Shown here piece after piece: positions 1 through 7,572 of a stretch of DNA of 64,000 bases. This DNA is from Paraburkholderia hiiakae (GTDB taxonomy: Bacteria > Pseudomonadota > Gammaproteobacteria > Burkholderiales > Burkholderiaceae). A program made the position numbers and the translations under genes. The notes beneath the pieces were generated by a model, which saw only the letters and a list, made by a program, of their open reading frames with translations, made no database searches and was not told the origin of the DNA. The DNA lies in the NCBI RefSeq assembly GCF_904848665.1, contig NZ_CAJHCQ010000019.1:1-64000 (forward strand), written 5' to 3'. How positions within the stretch are numbered: position 1 is the first letter of the stretch; each line of letters begins with the position of its first letter.

Positions 1-127
1 TTGAACTCTGCCGTGTACACCTGGTGCGGTACCTTGAACATCTCTGCTTTCCTTCCTTTGGGTCGAGTTTATACGCGACCTGCTGGAAGGCGAAATTTCA
101 AGGGAAGCTCATTGTTCCCTGCCAATA

Positions 128-151
128 AACCCGCCTTCGAGTGGGTTTTTT
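128..151 (+). terminator. Rho-independent terminator of an off-window gene
   Basis: The arms AACCCGC and GTGGGTT (one G-T wobble) flank a CTTCGA loop and are followed by a run of six T. No gene in the window ends just upstream, so this probably terminates a transcript entering from the left. The first 127 bases hold no convincing reading frame. Confidence 0.6.
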
Positions 152-203
152 GTTGTCCAGTGAAATCCGATCCTGGCACGCGTTGAAATTTGGGGGACTG
201 TCC

Positions 204-479
204 ATGAAGAAACAAGCACTCGCACAGTTGGCACTCGCTGCCGTTGCAATCGGCATGACCAGCGCGGTACACGCCACCGATGTCAACGTAGGCATCAACG
301 TGGGTACGCCTGTCGTGGTGGCGCCGGCGCCTGCGGCCATCGTCGTGACGCCGGGCTGGCATGGCGACCGCTATTGGGATGGCCACCGTTACTGGACTCG
401 CGACGACTGGGAAAAGCACCATCATCACGATAAGGGTTGGCACTGCCCGCCCGGACACGCCAAGAAAGGCGAGTGCTGA
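204..479 (+). CDS. Small exported histidine-rich protein
   Basis: This encodes 91 residues beginning MKKQALAQLALAAVAIG, a typical Sec signal peptide with likely cleavage after VHA (near residue 24). The mature part has a Val/Pro/Ala-rich stretch and then a Trp/Tyr/His-rich tail (WHGDRYWDGHRYW, KHHHH, WHCPPGHAKKGEC) with two cysteines. The family is not one I can name; many Burkholderiaceae encode similar small periplasmic proteins. The His cluster could bind metal, which would fit the neighbouring metal efflux operon, but this is inference. A longer frame opens at 141, but the signal peptide and the upstream GGGGGA favour the ATG at 204. Confidence 0.75.
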   Translation: MKKQALAQLALAAVAIGMTSAVHATDVNVGINVGTPVVVAPAPAAIVVTPGWHGDRYWDGHRYWTRDDWEKHHHHDKGWHCPPGHAKKGEC

Positions 480-515
480 TAGGGCCGCCCGTCCGGTCCC
501 GCGCACAGCATGAAT

Positions 516-542
516 GAACCCGGCTTTCGGGTTTCGCTTTTC
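516..542 (+). terminator. Terminator after the small exported gene
   Basis: The stem AACCCG / CGGGTT has a five-base loop and is followed by TCGCTTTT. It lies between the + strand small gene and the convergent DUF1289 gene, so it may serve mainly the + strand transcript. Confidence 0.55.
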
Positions 543-575
543 TGGCGCCCTCGCTCCGCCCCCCCTTCCCGACGA

Positions 576-764
576 TCAGCGCCCGAATCCGTCCGCTTTC
601 GCTTTAGCTTCCCGCCGCGGCCGGTCATTCAGGATCTGGTGACGCATGGGGTCAGTCAGCTTCTTCCAGGCCTTGATCTCATCCCGAGTGCGAAAACAGC
701 CGGTACAGAGCCCGCTTTTACGCTGAAACGCGCACACGTCGATACAGGGTGATTTCGCCGCCAT
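576..764 (-). CDS. DUF1289 cysteine-rich protein
   Basis: This 62-residue protein has the DUF1289 pattern SPCIDVC...GLCTGCFRTRDEI...W, with four cysteines arranged C-x3-C and C-x2-C as expected for a small metal or Fe-S binding domain. The biochemical role of the family is unknown. It starts 3 nt after the stop codon of the upstream CDF transporter gene, so it is very probably the last gene of the dmeR-dmeF operon. Length and motif spacing are normal for the family. Confidence 0.85.
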   Translation of the reverse strand: MAAKSPCIDVCAFQRKSGLCTGCFRTRDEIKAWKKLTDPMRHQILNDRPRREAKAKADGFGR

Positions 765-767
765 CGC

Positions 768-2045
768 TCACGCCGCCGCGCTTAGCGGATTCACTTCGAC
801 CGTGACATGAGAAAGGCTCCGGAAACGACGGAGTGCGCGATGATAGAAGTCCGGGCCATGCGAAGCCTGGTCCGTTGCGACCGACAAAGCTGCACTGAGG
901 TGTCCAGGCCCCACCCGCCAGACGTGAAGGTCGAGCACCCGGTCACCGTTGTCCTCGATCAGGTTACGCACACCCTCGGCCGTGCGGTGATCCGAATTCA
1001 TGTCCAGCAGGATGGCACCGGTATCGCGCAGGAGACTCCAGGACCAGTTCGCGATCACCACCGCGCCAACAATGCCTGCAAGTGGATCCATCCATAGCCA
1101 CCCGAACGCGCGGGCAAGCAGTAGTCCGATAATCGCCAGCACAGAAACCGCTGCATCAGCAATCACGTGAACGTACGCCGCGCGGATGTTGTGGTCACGT
1201 GTGGCCGCCGCGTGCGCGTCGTCCTGGTCATGCTCTTCAAACTGGATTGTATGTTCGCCATCGGGAAGCTGGACGACGACCTTGAAGGCATGTGGCTCCG
1301 GTATGTCGTCCTTCGATTCCAGATAGCCGTCCCGGGCCACGAACTCAAACGTCTGCCGATGCCCGTTTTCACGGACCGTCGTCATGCGCACGTCCGCGGG
1401 GTCGCACGTGCCCGCCTGCGCCTGGATCCGGAATACCGGGGGCACGCCGTCCTCGAAAATCGAAACGGTGAAGCGCCCGTCTGCCGTGACGATCTCCGTG
1501 ACTTCTTCGTGTTCGTGATCGTCGTGGCCGTGTCCATGGCTATGCGTGTGCCCGTGATCATGACCATGACTGTGCCCGTGATGACCGCCACTAAGCAGCC
1601 AGACACTGGCAAGATTGACGAGCAGACCGACAACGGCAATGGGTATCGCCTCACTGAAATGAATCGGGACCGGCGCGAACAGGCGGCGCACCGCCTCGTA
1701 ACCGATCAGGAGTGCGATCATTGCGAGCACGATGGCGCTGGTGAAACCGGCGAGGTCGCCCAGCTTGCCAGTGCCGAAAACGAAGCGTGGATCGCGCGCG
1801 TGACGGCGCGCATAGGTGTAGGCGAGCGCCGCGATCAGCATCGCACCCGCGTGCGTTGACATGTGCAGTCCGTCCGCCACGAGCGCGAGCGAACCGAACA
1901 GGCTCCCGCCAACGATCTCGGCGACCATCATGGCGCTACAAAGCGCAATCACCATCCAGGTCCGGCGTTCGTTTTCCTCATGGGCGTTGCCGAGAAAAAT
2001 ATGGTCGTGCCCGGCCCCGAAGGCCGCATCTTCAAACCTGCTCAT
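768..2045 (-). CDS. dmeF: Cation diffusion facilitator, DmeF-like Co/Ni efflux pump
   Basis: An inner-membrane proton antiporter of the CDF family that exports divalent cations. Visible features are the N-terminal AGHDHIFLG motif typical of DmeF, the membrane segment 2 metal site (ALVADGLHMSTHAG), a very His-rich cytoplasmic loop (HHGHSHGHDHGHTHSHGHGH), an inserted soluble beta domain of roughly 90 residues, and the segment 5/6 region (ADAAVSVLAIIG) with a second Asp. From the ATG at 2045 it is 425 residues. A GTG at 2057 overlapping the repressor stop would add four residues (MKDV) and is equally possible. Substrate (Co, Ni) is inferred from the adjacent RcnR-type repressor; Zn or Fe cannot be excluded. 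Confidence 0.88.
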   Translation of the reverse strand: MSRFEDAAFGAGHDHIFLGNAHEENERRTWMVIALCSAMMVAEIVGGSLFGSLALVADGLHMSTHAGAMLIAALAYTYARRHARDPRFVFGTGKLGDLAGFTSAIVLAMIALLIGYEAVRRLFAPVPIHFSEAIPIAVVGLLVNLASVWLLSGGHHGHSHGHDHGHTHSHGHGHDDHEHEEVTEIVTADGRFTVSIFEDGVPPVFRIQAQAGTCDPADVRMTTVRENGHRQTFEFVARDGYLESKDDIPEPHAFKVVVQLPDGEHTIQFEEHDQDDAHAAATRDHNIRAAYVHVIADAAVSVLAIIGLLLARAFGWLWMDPLAGIVGAVVIANWSWSLLRDTGAILLDMNSDHRTAEGVRNLIEDNGDRVLDLHVWRVGPGHLSAALSVATDQASHGPDFYHRALRRFRSLSHVTVEVNPLSAAA

Positions 2046-2053
2046 CACGTCTT

Positions 2054-2326
2054 TCACTTGAAATAACTATGAACCACTTCGATTAACTGTTCCGTGCCGC
2101 TCCCATGCTCGTCGGCCGGCTCGGCGTCCACGAGATGCGTGCGGATATGGTCCTCAAGCACCACCGCAAGCAGTCCGTTCATCGCGCCCCGCGAACTGGT
2201 GATGAGCTGAAGCACGTCCATGCAACCGCGCTCCTCTTCCAGTGCTCGCTCGATCGCCTCAATCTGCCCCTTGATCCTGCGAACCCGGTTGAGCAGCTTC
2301 TGTTTCTCGCGAACGGTATGACTCAC
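2054..2326 (-). CDS. dmeR: CsoR/RcnR-family metal-sensing repressor
   Basis: This 90-residue all-helical repressor belongs to the CsoR/RcnR/FrmR family (MSHTVREKQKLLNRVRRIKG start). The Ni/Co ligand set of E. coli RcnR is present at identical positions: His3, Cys35, His60 and His64. FrmR-type formaldehyde sensors have Glu at 64, so the residues favour Ni/Co sensing. The stop overlaps the possible GTG start of dmeF, so the two are translationally coupled. When apo it should bind the G-tract operator upstream (2337-2360) and release on metal binding. Function is family knowledge plus ligand inspection; no assay data are implied. Confidence 0.88.
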   Translation of the reverse strand: MSHTVREKQKLLNRVRRIKGQIEAIERALEEERGCMDVLQLITSSRGAMNGLLAVVLEDHIRTHLVDAEPADEHGSGTEQLIEVVHSYFK

Positions 2327-2336
2327 GGCATCTCCT

Positions 2337-2360
2337 TATAGGGTAGGGGGGTATACTAGC
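2337..2360 (-). promoter_or_regulatory. G-tract operator of the dmeR-dmeF operon
   Basis: The stretch contains TAGGGGGGTATACTA, a six-G tract flanked by TA-rich arms, 18-20 nt upstream of the dmeR start. This is the kind of site (G/C tract with AT-rich inverted flanks) bound by RcnR and FrmR proteins. A second shorter G run (GGG at 2341) precedes it. Confidence 0.75.
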
Positions 2361-2673
2361 ACGACGATCACCGGATCGCTGAAGTCCATCGCGACGGACA
2401 CCCTTTCCTCGTCGTCGGCCCCTGCGAGTTCAACCTGGCGGCTTGCGCTACGTGTTTGATCGCGCGTTAAAACGTCTGTTCGTCAAAACGGACGTCTACA
2501 AATACGCCGAGCGATCGGTGCTTCCCCCTCCCTCCGGTAACCGAAAGCACGTTTCACATTGCGGAATACCCTTCGAATTTTCCGGAGCGGTGGCTTTTCG
2601 CTTTGTGAAAACATGTTCTACAGCGCAAAAATCGCCATCTATCTTCTTGATAAATAAAGAATAAATAAGTCAT
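2361..2673. other. Intergenic region without a convincing gene
   Basis: Between the dmeR operator and the aceA promoter elements I see no gene with a ribosome binding site or recognisable product. A frame of 73 codons at 2443-2664 has no family resemblance. From about 2630 the DNA becomes AT-rich (AATAAATAAAGAATAAATAAG), as expected for the aceA promoter and upstream element. Confidence 0.6.
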
Positions 2674-2691
2674 ATGTCTTATATAAGACAT
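2674..2691 (+). promoter_or_regulatory. Perfect 18-bp palindrome upstream of aceA
   Basis: ATGTCTTATATAAGACAT is a perfect palindrome 113 nt upstream of the aceA start codon, in an AT-rich promoter region. Its form fits a dimeric repressor of the GntR/FadR type, many of which control glyoxylate or methylcitrate genes. The regulator is not encoded in this window, so the assignment is inference. Confidence 0.7.
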
Positions 2692-2803
2692 TGCTGCGAC
2701 GCATCAAGAAAACCCTACAATTGAGTCATGCAGTTCGCTTCGACAGACGCAGCGGCACGCCGAACTTAACTAGTCAAACGCGCTTCCCTCTCAGGAGATA
2801 CTC

Positions 2804-4384
2804 ATGGCCCAATATCAAGACGACATCAAGGCAGTTGCTGGTTTGAAGGAGAAACAAGGCAGCGCCTGGAATGCCATCAATCCCGAATCGGCCGCACGCA
2901 TGCGTGCCCAGAACAAGTTCAAAACGGGCCTGGACATCGCGAAGTACACCGCGAAGATCATGCGCGCCGACATGGCCGCCTATGATGCCGACCCGGCTAA
3001 GTACACGCAGTCGCTGGGCTGCTGGCACGGCTTCATCGGCCAGCAAAAGATGATCTCCATCAAGAAGCACTTCAACAGCACCGAGCGCCGCTACCTTTAC
3101 CTGTCCGGCTGGATGGTCGCCGCGCTGCGCTCCGAGTTCGGCCCGCTGCCGGACCAGTCGATGCACGAGAAGACCTCCGTCAGCGCGCTGATCCGCGAGC
3201 TGTACACCTTCCTGCGCCAGGCCGACGCCCGTGAACTGGGCGGCCTGTTCCGCCAGCTCGACGCTGCACAAGGCCCGGCCAAGGCCGCCATCCAGGCACA
3301 AATCGACAACCACGTTACCCATGTCGTGCCGATCATCGCCGACATCGACGCGGGTTTCGGCAACGCGGAAGCCACCTACCTGCTGGCCAAGCAGTTCATC
3401 GAAGCAGGCGCATGCTGCATCCAGATCGAAAACCAGGTGTCCGACGAGAAGCAGTGCGGTCACCAGGACGGCAAGGTCACCGTGCCGCACGAGGACTTCC
3501 TCGCCAAGATCCGCGCGATCCGCTACGCCTTCCTGGAACTGGGCGTGGACGACGGCATCATCGTGGCCCGTACCGACTCGCTGGGCGCCGGCCTGACCAA
3601 GCAGATCGCCGTGACCAGCACGCCGGGCGACCTGGGCGACCAATACAATGCCTTCCTCGATTGCGAGGAATTGTCGGCCGATGCACTGGGCAACGGTGAC
3701 GTCGTCATCAAGCGCGACGGCAAGCTGCTGCGTCCCAAGCGCCTGCCGAGCAACCTGTTCCAGTTCCGCGCCGGCTCGGGCGAAGCACGCTGCGTGCTGG
3801 ATTGCGTCACCGCCCTGCAAAACGGCGCCGACCTGCTGTGGATCGAAACCGAAAAGCCGCATATCGCCCAGATCGCCGGCATGGTCAGCGAGATTCGCAA
3901 GGTCATCCCTAACGCCAAGCTGGTGTACAACAACAGCCCGTCGTTCAACTGGACCCTGAATTTCCGTCAGCAGGCGTATGACGCGATGAAAGCCGCAGGC
4001 AAGGACGTGTCGGCATACGACCGCGCCCAGCTGATGAGCGTGGAATACGATCAGACCGAACTGGCAGCCTCCGCCGACGAAAAGATCCGCACCTTCCAGG
4101 CCGACGCGGCGCGTGAAGCCGGTATCTTCCATCACCTGATTACGCTGCCGACCTACCACACCGCCGCACTGTCGACCGACAACCTGGCCAAGGAATACTT
4201 CGGCGACCAGGGCATGCTGGGTTATGTGGCTGGCGTGCAGCGTAAGGAAATCCGTCAGGGCATCGCCTGCGTCAAGCACCAGAACATGTCCGGCTCGGAC
4301 ATCGGCGACGACCACAAGGAGTATTTCAGCGGCGAAGCGGCCCTGAAAGCAGCGGGCAAAGACAACACGATGAACCAGTTCTGA
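2804..4384 (+). CDS. aceA: Isocitrate lyase
   Basis: Cleaves isocitrate to glyoxylate and succinate, the first step of the glyoxylate shunt, in the cytoplasm. The 526-residue protein has the catalytic KQCGH motif (residues 216-220, Cys218) followed by QDGKVTVPHEDF, the variant typical of the longer Pseudomonas/Burkholderia ICL subfamily rather than the KKCGH of the shorter E. coli type. The TIM-barrel motifs IADIDAGFGNAEATY and ARTDSLGA are present, as is NNSPSFNW near residue 380. An AGGAG lies just upstream of the ATG. It is monocistronic, with a palindrome in its promoter and a strong terminator behind it. It should matter for growth on acetate, fatty acids and PHB, which fits the ketone-body genes at 57-60 kb. 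Confidence 0.96.
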   Translation: MAQYQDDIKAVAGLKEKQGSAWNAINPESAARMRAQNKFKTGLDIAKYTAKIMRADMAAYDADPAKYTQSLGCWHGFIGQQKMISIKKHFNSTERRYLYLSGWMVAALRSEFGPLPDQSMHEKTSVSALIRELYTFLRQADARELGGLFRQLDAAQGPAKAAIQAQIDNHVTHVVPIIADIDAGFGNAEATYLLAKQFIEAGACCIQIENQVSDEKQCGHQDGKVTVPHEDFLAKIRAIRYAFLELGVDDGIIVARTDSLGAGLTKQIAVTSTPGDLGDQYNAFLDCEELSADALGNGDVVIKRDGKLLRPKRLPSNLFQFRAGSGEARCVLDCVTALQNGADLLWIETEKPHIAQIAGMVSEIRKVIPNAKLVYNNSPSFNWTLNFRQQAYDAMKAAGKDVSAYDRAQLMSVEYDQTELAASADEKIRTFQADAAREAGIFHHLITLPTYHTAALSTDNLAKEYFGDQGMLGYVAGVQRKEIRQGIACVKHQNMSGSDIGDDHKEYFSGEAALKAAGKDNTMNQF

Positions 4385-4404
4385 TAGCGGTTAGCACTCC
4401 AATC

Positions 4405-4437
4405 AAAACGCCAGCCCATACAGGCTGGCGTTTTTTT
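4405..4437 (+). terminator. aceA terminator
   Basis: The ten-base arms AACGCCAGCC and GGCTGGCGTT enclose a six-base loop and run into seven T, giving a textbook intrinsic terminator about 20 nt after the aceA stop. Confidence 0.9.
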
Positions 4438-4574
4438 ATCCGGCGAGATTGCTCGCGGGGTATCGCTTCCGGCACCGGAATCACGGTGTCTCGTTCAGGG
4501 ATCAAGACCCAGGTGCCCGGCGCGGCGATGCCAGGATTCTCGATTCCACATCGACTCATGCCCTGGTGTAGCCC

Positions 4575-5825
4575 GTGCACGCAGACTTCCCACGCATTAA
4601 CCCGGCTCGCCTGCTCGACGACCTCAAGACGTTGCGCAGCTTCGGGGCCACCGGCCCCGGCGTGGTACGCCTGGCGCTTTCGGCGACGGATATCGAGGCG
4701 CGCCGCTGGCTCGCCGCGCGCATGACCGACGCTGGACTCGACGCGGCCATCGATGGCGTCGGCACCGTGTTCGGACGCTCGCGCAAGCCTGGCCCCGCGC
4801 TCGTGATCGGCTCGCACACCGACACCCAGCCGACTGGCGGCTGGCTCGACGGCGCGCTCGGTGTGATCTATGGCCTGGAAATCGCTCGCGCCCTCGACGA
4901 GTGCGACGCAACGCGCGACTTCGCGGTGGACGTTGCGTCGTGGATCGACGAAGAAGGAACGTTTTCGGGTTTCCTTGGAAGTCGAAGCTTTGTGGGCGTT
5001 GCGATCGATGCCTCGTTGCGAAGCGCGCGCAATCAAGAAGGTCTGTTGCTCGGCGATGCACTCGCCCAGGCAGGACTCGCGAATCTGCCGCGGGTCACGC
5101 TCGATCGCACGAGGCAGCGCGCGTATCTCGAACCGCATATCGAGCAGGGTGGGCGGCTCGAAGCATCGGCGAAATCCATTGGCATCGTGACGACGATCGT
5201 CGGCATTCGCGAGTTTCAGTTGTGCTTCACCGGGCAGCGCAATCACGCAGGCACGACGCCGATGTCCATCCGACGCGATGCGGGTGCGGCGCTGGTCGCG
5301 TTCATCGCACGTATTGACGATGCGTTTGGCCGCTTGGCGAACGCGGATACGGTGTGGACCGTCGGACGCATCGATCTGGATCCGGGTTCGTTCAGCGTGG
5401 TGCCTGGCAAGGCGCTGATGAACCTGCAGTTCCGCGACGCAAACCCCGAGCGGCTACATGCGATGGAAAGCGCGCTTGTCGAGTTAGTCGATGTCTGGAA
5501 CACGCAACACGCCGTGCACGCGGAGCTGATCGCGTGCGAGGGTGCCGAGGAACCTGTCGCGATGGCCCCGGAATTGCAGGCGCAACTCGCGCAAGCGGCT
5601 GAAGCACTCGCGCCCGGACAGTGGACGCAGATGCCAAGCGGTGCGTCGCACGATGCACAGGTCATCGCGCCTCACATTCCTGCCTGCATGCTGTTCGTGC
5701 CTAGCATCGGCGGCGTCAGTCACGATTTCATCGAGGACACTGCGGAGGCGCATATCGTGCTCGGTTGCGAAGTTGCGGCGCGGGCGGCAGCGGGAATCGC
5801 CCAGGCTTTGCGGCGCCAGGTGTAA
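4575..5825 (+). CDS. M20-family Zn amidohydrolase (carbamoylase / allantoate amidohydrolase type)
   Basis: This 416-residue protein belongs to the metallopeptidase-M20-like HyuC/AllC group, which hydrolyses N-carbamoyl amino acids, allantoate or ureidoglycolate. The metal-binding motifs are clear: GSHTDTQPTGGWLDGALGV (residues 78-96, HxD plus bridging Asp), the IDEEGTFSGFLGSR segment with the catalytic Glu pair, LEPHIEQGGRLE, and the C-terminal SGASHDAQVIA with a His ligand. The start is a GTG without a strong ribosome binding site, so the N-terminus is uncertain. It converges on the cox operon. Some homologues sit beside purine or hydantoin genes; none are here, so the substrate is open. Confidence 0.85.
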   Translation: MHADFPRINPARLLDDLKTLRSFGATGPGVVRLALSATDIEARRWLAARMTDAGLDAAIDGVGTVFGRSRKPGPALVIGSHTDTQPTGGWLDGALGVIYGLEIARALDECDATRDFAVDVASWIDEEGTFSGFLGSRSFVGVAIDASLRSARNQEGLLLGDALAQAGLANLPRVTLDRTRQRAYLEPHIEQGGRLEASAKSIGIVTTIVGIREFQLCFTGQRNHAGTTPMSIRRDAGAALVAFIARIDDAFGRLANADTVWTVGRIDLDPGSFSVVPGKALMNLQFRDANPERLHAMESALVELVDVWNTQHAVHAELIACEGAEEPVAMAPELQAQLAQAAEALAPGQWTQMPSGASHDAQVIAPHIPACMLFVPSIGGVSHDFIEDTAEAHIVLGCEVAARAAAGIAQALRRQV

Positions 5826-5842
5826 TGCTTCAGGGCGTGGGT

Positions 5843-6484
5843 TCAGGGGTTTTGTATGCGCGCGTCGCTGGCAACCTCGCCCTCCACTCGCGCAATGACG
5901 CTCAGGTAGTCGGCGGGTGTATCCATGTCGACGCAAAAACGATCGTGCGCCGCCTCGTGGAGAAACACCTCACCGCTATGCTCTGCGATCAACTTGCGGC
6001 AGCCCGGATTCAAGCGGCCGCCCACCACCTCGGGGCAATAGCTCGACGCAAACACCACAGGATTGCCTCGCGCGCCTTCGAACATCGGCACGAGGATCGA
6101 TCCGTACGACATCGACGCGTAGGCCTCGATCAGTTCACGATAGTCGGCCGTTTCGAGGAGCACCTGGTCGGCGAGGCAAATCATCACGGCGTCGCACGGC
6201 GCCTGCAGCGCGCAAACACCGCTCGCGACCGAAGTCATCTGTCCTTCCCGGTAGCGTGGGTTGCTCTGGAAACGCACGTCGAGGCCGTCGAGCGCTTCAA
6301 ATACGGCTCGGCTGTTGAATCCGGTCACGACGACAACCTCTTGAGGTTGTGCCGCAACGAGCGCGCGCACGACGCGCCGCACGGCAGGCTCGCCGCGCAC
6401 CGGCAGCAACAGCTTGTGGCGCCCCTCCATGCGCGCGGACAAGCCCGCCGCGAGCACGACAGCCGAAAACGTCGCGCCGCTCAT
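5843..6484 (-). CDS. MobA/MocA-like molybdopterin nucleotidyltransferase
   Basis: This 213-residue protein has the nucleotidyltransferase signature VVLAAGLSARMEGRHKLLLPV (residues 8-28), a GQMTSVASGV segment and LADQVLL with the metal-binding Asp. The family attaches CMP (MocA) or GMP (MobA) to molybdopterin. Aerobic CO dehydrogenase uses the cytosine dinucleotide cofactor, and this gene ends the cox operon, overlapping the coxF-like stop by four bases, so a CTP-specific MocA role for CODH maturation is the natural reading. The nucleotide specificity itself is not proven by sequence. Confidence 0.85.
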   Translation of the reverse strand: MSGATFSAVVLAAGLSARMEGRHKLLLPVRGEPAVRRVVRALVAAQPQEVVVVTGFNSRAVFEALDGLDVRFQSNPRYREGQMTSVASGVCALQAPCDAVMICLADQVLLETADYRELIEAYASMSYGSILVPMFEGARGNPVVFASSYCPEVVGGRLNPGCRKLIAEHSGEVFLHEAAHDRFCVDMDTPADYLSVIARVEGEVASDARIQNP

Positions 6485-7572
6485 TGCTTACCCGCCGGTG
6501 GGTCGCCGGGGCGCGCGGCAGCGTCCTGCGCGGCGGCCAGATAGCGCTCGGGAGCACGCTCGAATTCTGTCTTGCAGCAGTCGCAGCAGAAGTACACCTT
6601 GCGGCCGCCATAATCGACAACATGTTTCGCCTTCGCGATCTCGACGCTCATCCCACACACGGGGTTCACGTACCAACCCGCCTCTTCCACCGGCGCGCCG
6701 AGCGCCTCGCACGGCGGCAATGGCGGAACGGCTTCGGTGGCGATGCTCGCCTGCGGCGCGGCGGCCTGTGCGCGTGCCGCCGCCTCTTCCATTTCGTGCC
6801 GCAGGGCGACGAGCCCCGCCACGGCGCCTAGCGCAATCTCCTGCGGCGTGTGCGCATGGATCGCTGGCCCCGCCGGTGCGTGCAACGCCGCCAGCCGGGT
6901 CTCCTCGATGCCGCGCAGACGCATAGCCGCGCGCAACTGCTCGGCCTTTCTGTGACTCGCGATCAGGAGCACCGCCACCGCGGCGCTGCGCAACGCCGCT
7001 TCGAGCGCATCCTCGTCGCGCTCGCCTTGTGTTGCGACCAGTACGAACGCCGTACCGGCGCGATCCAGCGCAGCGGCGTCGACACCCGGCTGCCCCGCTC
7101 GCGCGACGTCGGCCGCGATGCTCGCGCGAAACCCGACGCGCCGCGCAAGCACACACGCTTCGCGTGCCGCGGGCGTCGCGCCGAGCACGGCCACGAGCGG
7201 CGCGGGCACGGTGGGCTGGATGAAGAGCTCCAGCGTGCCATTGCTCGCGCACGGCATGGCATGCGCCTCGACTTCGGCCTCGGCCGCCGTCGGATCGTTG
7301 CTGATCCGCACGCGGCGGGGCTGCCCTGTGCGGATCGACTGGCGCGCGGCCTCGATGACGATCGTCTGCGAGCAGCCCCCGCCTACCCAGCCATGCAGCG
7401 CGCCGCTGGCCTCCACCAGCGCCTGGGCGCCGACGTGTGTCGAGGTTGGCGGGGCCGCACGGATCACGGTGACGACCGCGAACGGCGCGCCTGCATCGAT
7501 CAGCCGCTGTTCGAGTTGCAGCAGATCCGCGGCGTCCGGAAGGGTCTCGCTGGATTCGGCATGGACATTCAT
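6481..7572 (-). CDS. coxF: XdhC/CoxF-family maturation protein with C-terminal YHS domain
   Basis: A 363-residue protein. The N-terminal XdhC/CoxI domain contains GWVGGGCSQTIVIEAAR (about residues 63-79), followed by a Rossmann-like domain starting APLVAVLGATPAAREA. XdhC-type proteins bind the molybdenum cofactor and help sulfurate or insert it into molybdenum hydroxylases. The last 60 residues form a YHS domain (NPVCGMSVEIAKAKH...VYFCCDCCKTEF), a small metal-binding module rich in Cys. A YHS tail is not part of the minimal XdhC fold; in a CO dehydrogenase operon it could handle the copper of the Cu-S-Mo centre, which is speculation. The start overlaps the coxE stop (ATGA). Confidence 0.85.
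   Translation of the reverse strand: MNVHAESSETLPDAADLLQLEQRLIDAGAPFAVVTVIRAAPPTSTHVGAQALVEASGALHGWVGGGCSQTIVIEAARQSIRTGQPRRVRISNDPTAAEAEVEAHAMPCASNGTLELFIQPTVPAPLVAVLGATPAAREACVLARRVGFRASIAADVARAGQPGVDAAALDRAGTAFVLVATQGERDEDALEAALRSAAVAVLLIASHRKAEQLRAAMRLRGIEETRLAALHAPAGPAIHAHTPQEIALGAVAGLVALRHEMEEAAARAQAAAPQASIATEAVPPLPPCEALGAPVEEAGWYVNPVCGMSVEIAKAKHVVDYGGRKVYFCCDCCKTEFERAPERYLAAAQDAAARPGDPPAGKQ

Noticed and set aside
1..186. 61-codon frame at the window start
   Set aside because: Crosses a clear terminator and has no domain.
2774..4315. 513-codon frame antisense to aceA
   Set aside because: No recognisable product; isocitrate lyase on the other strand is unambiguous.
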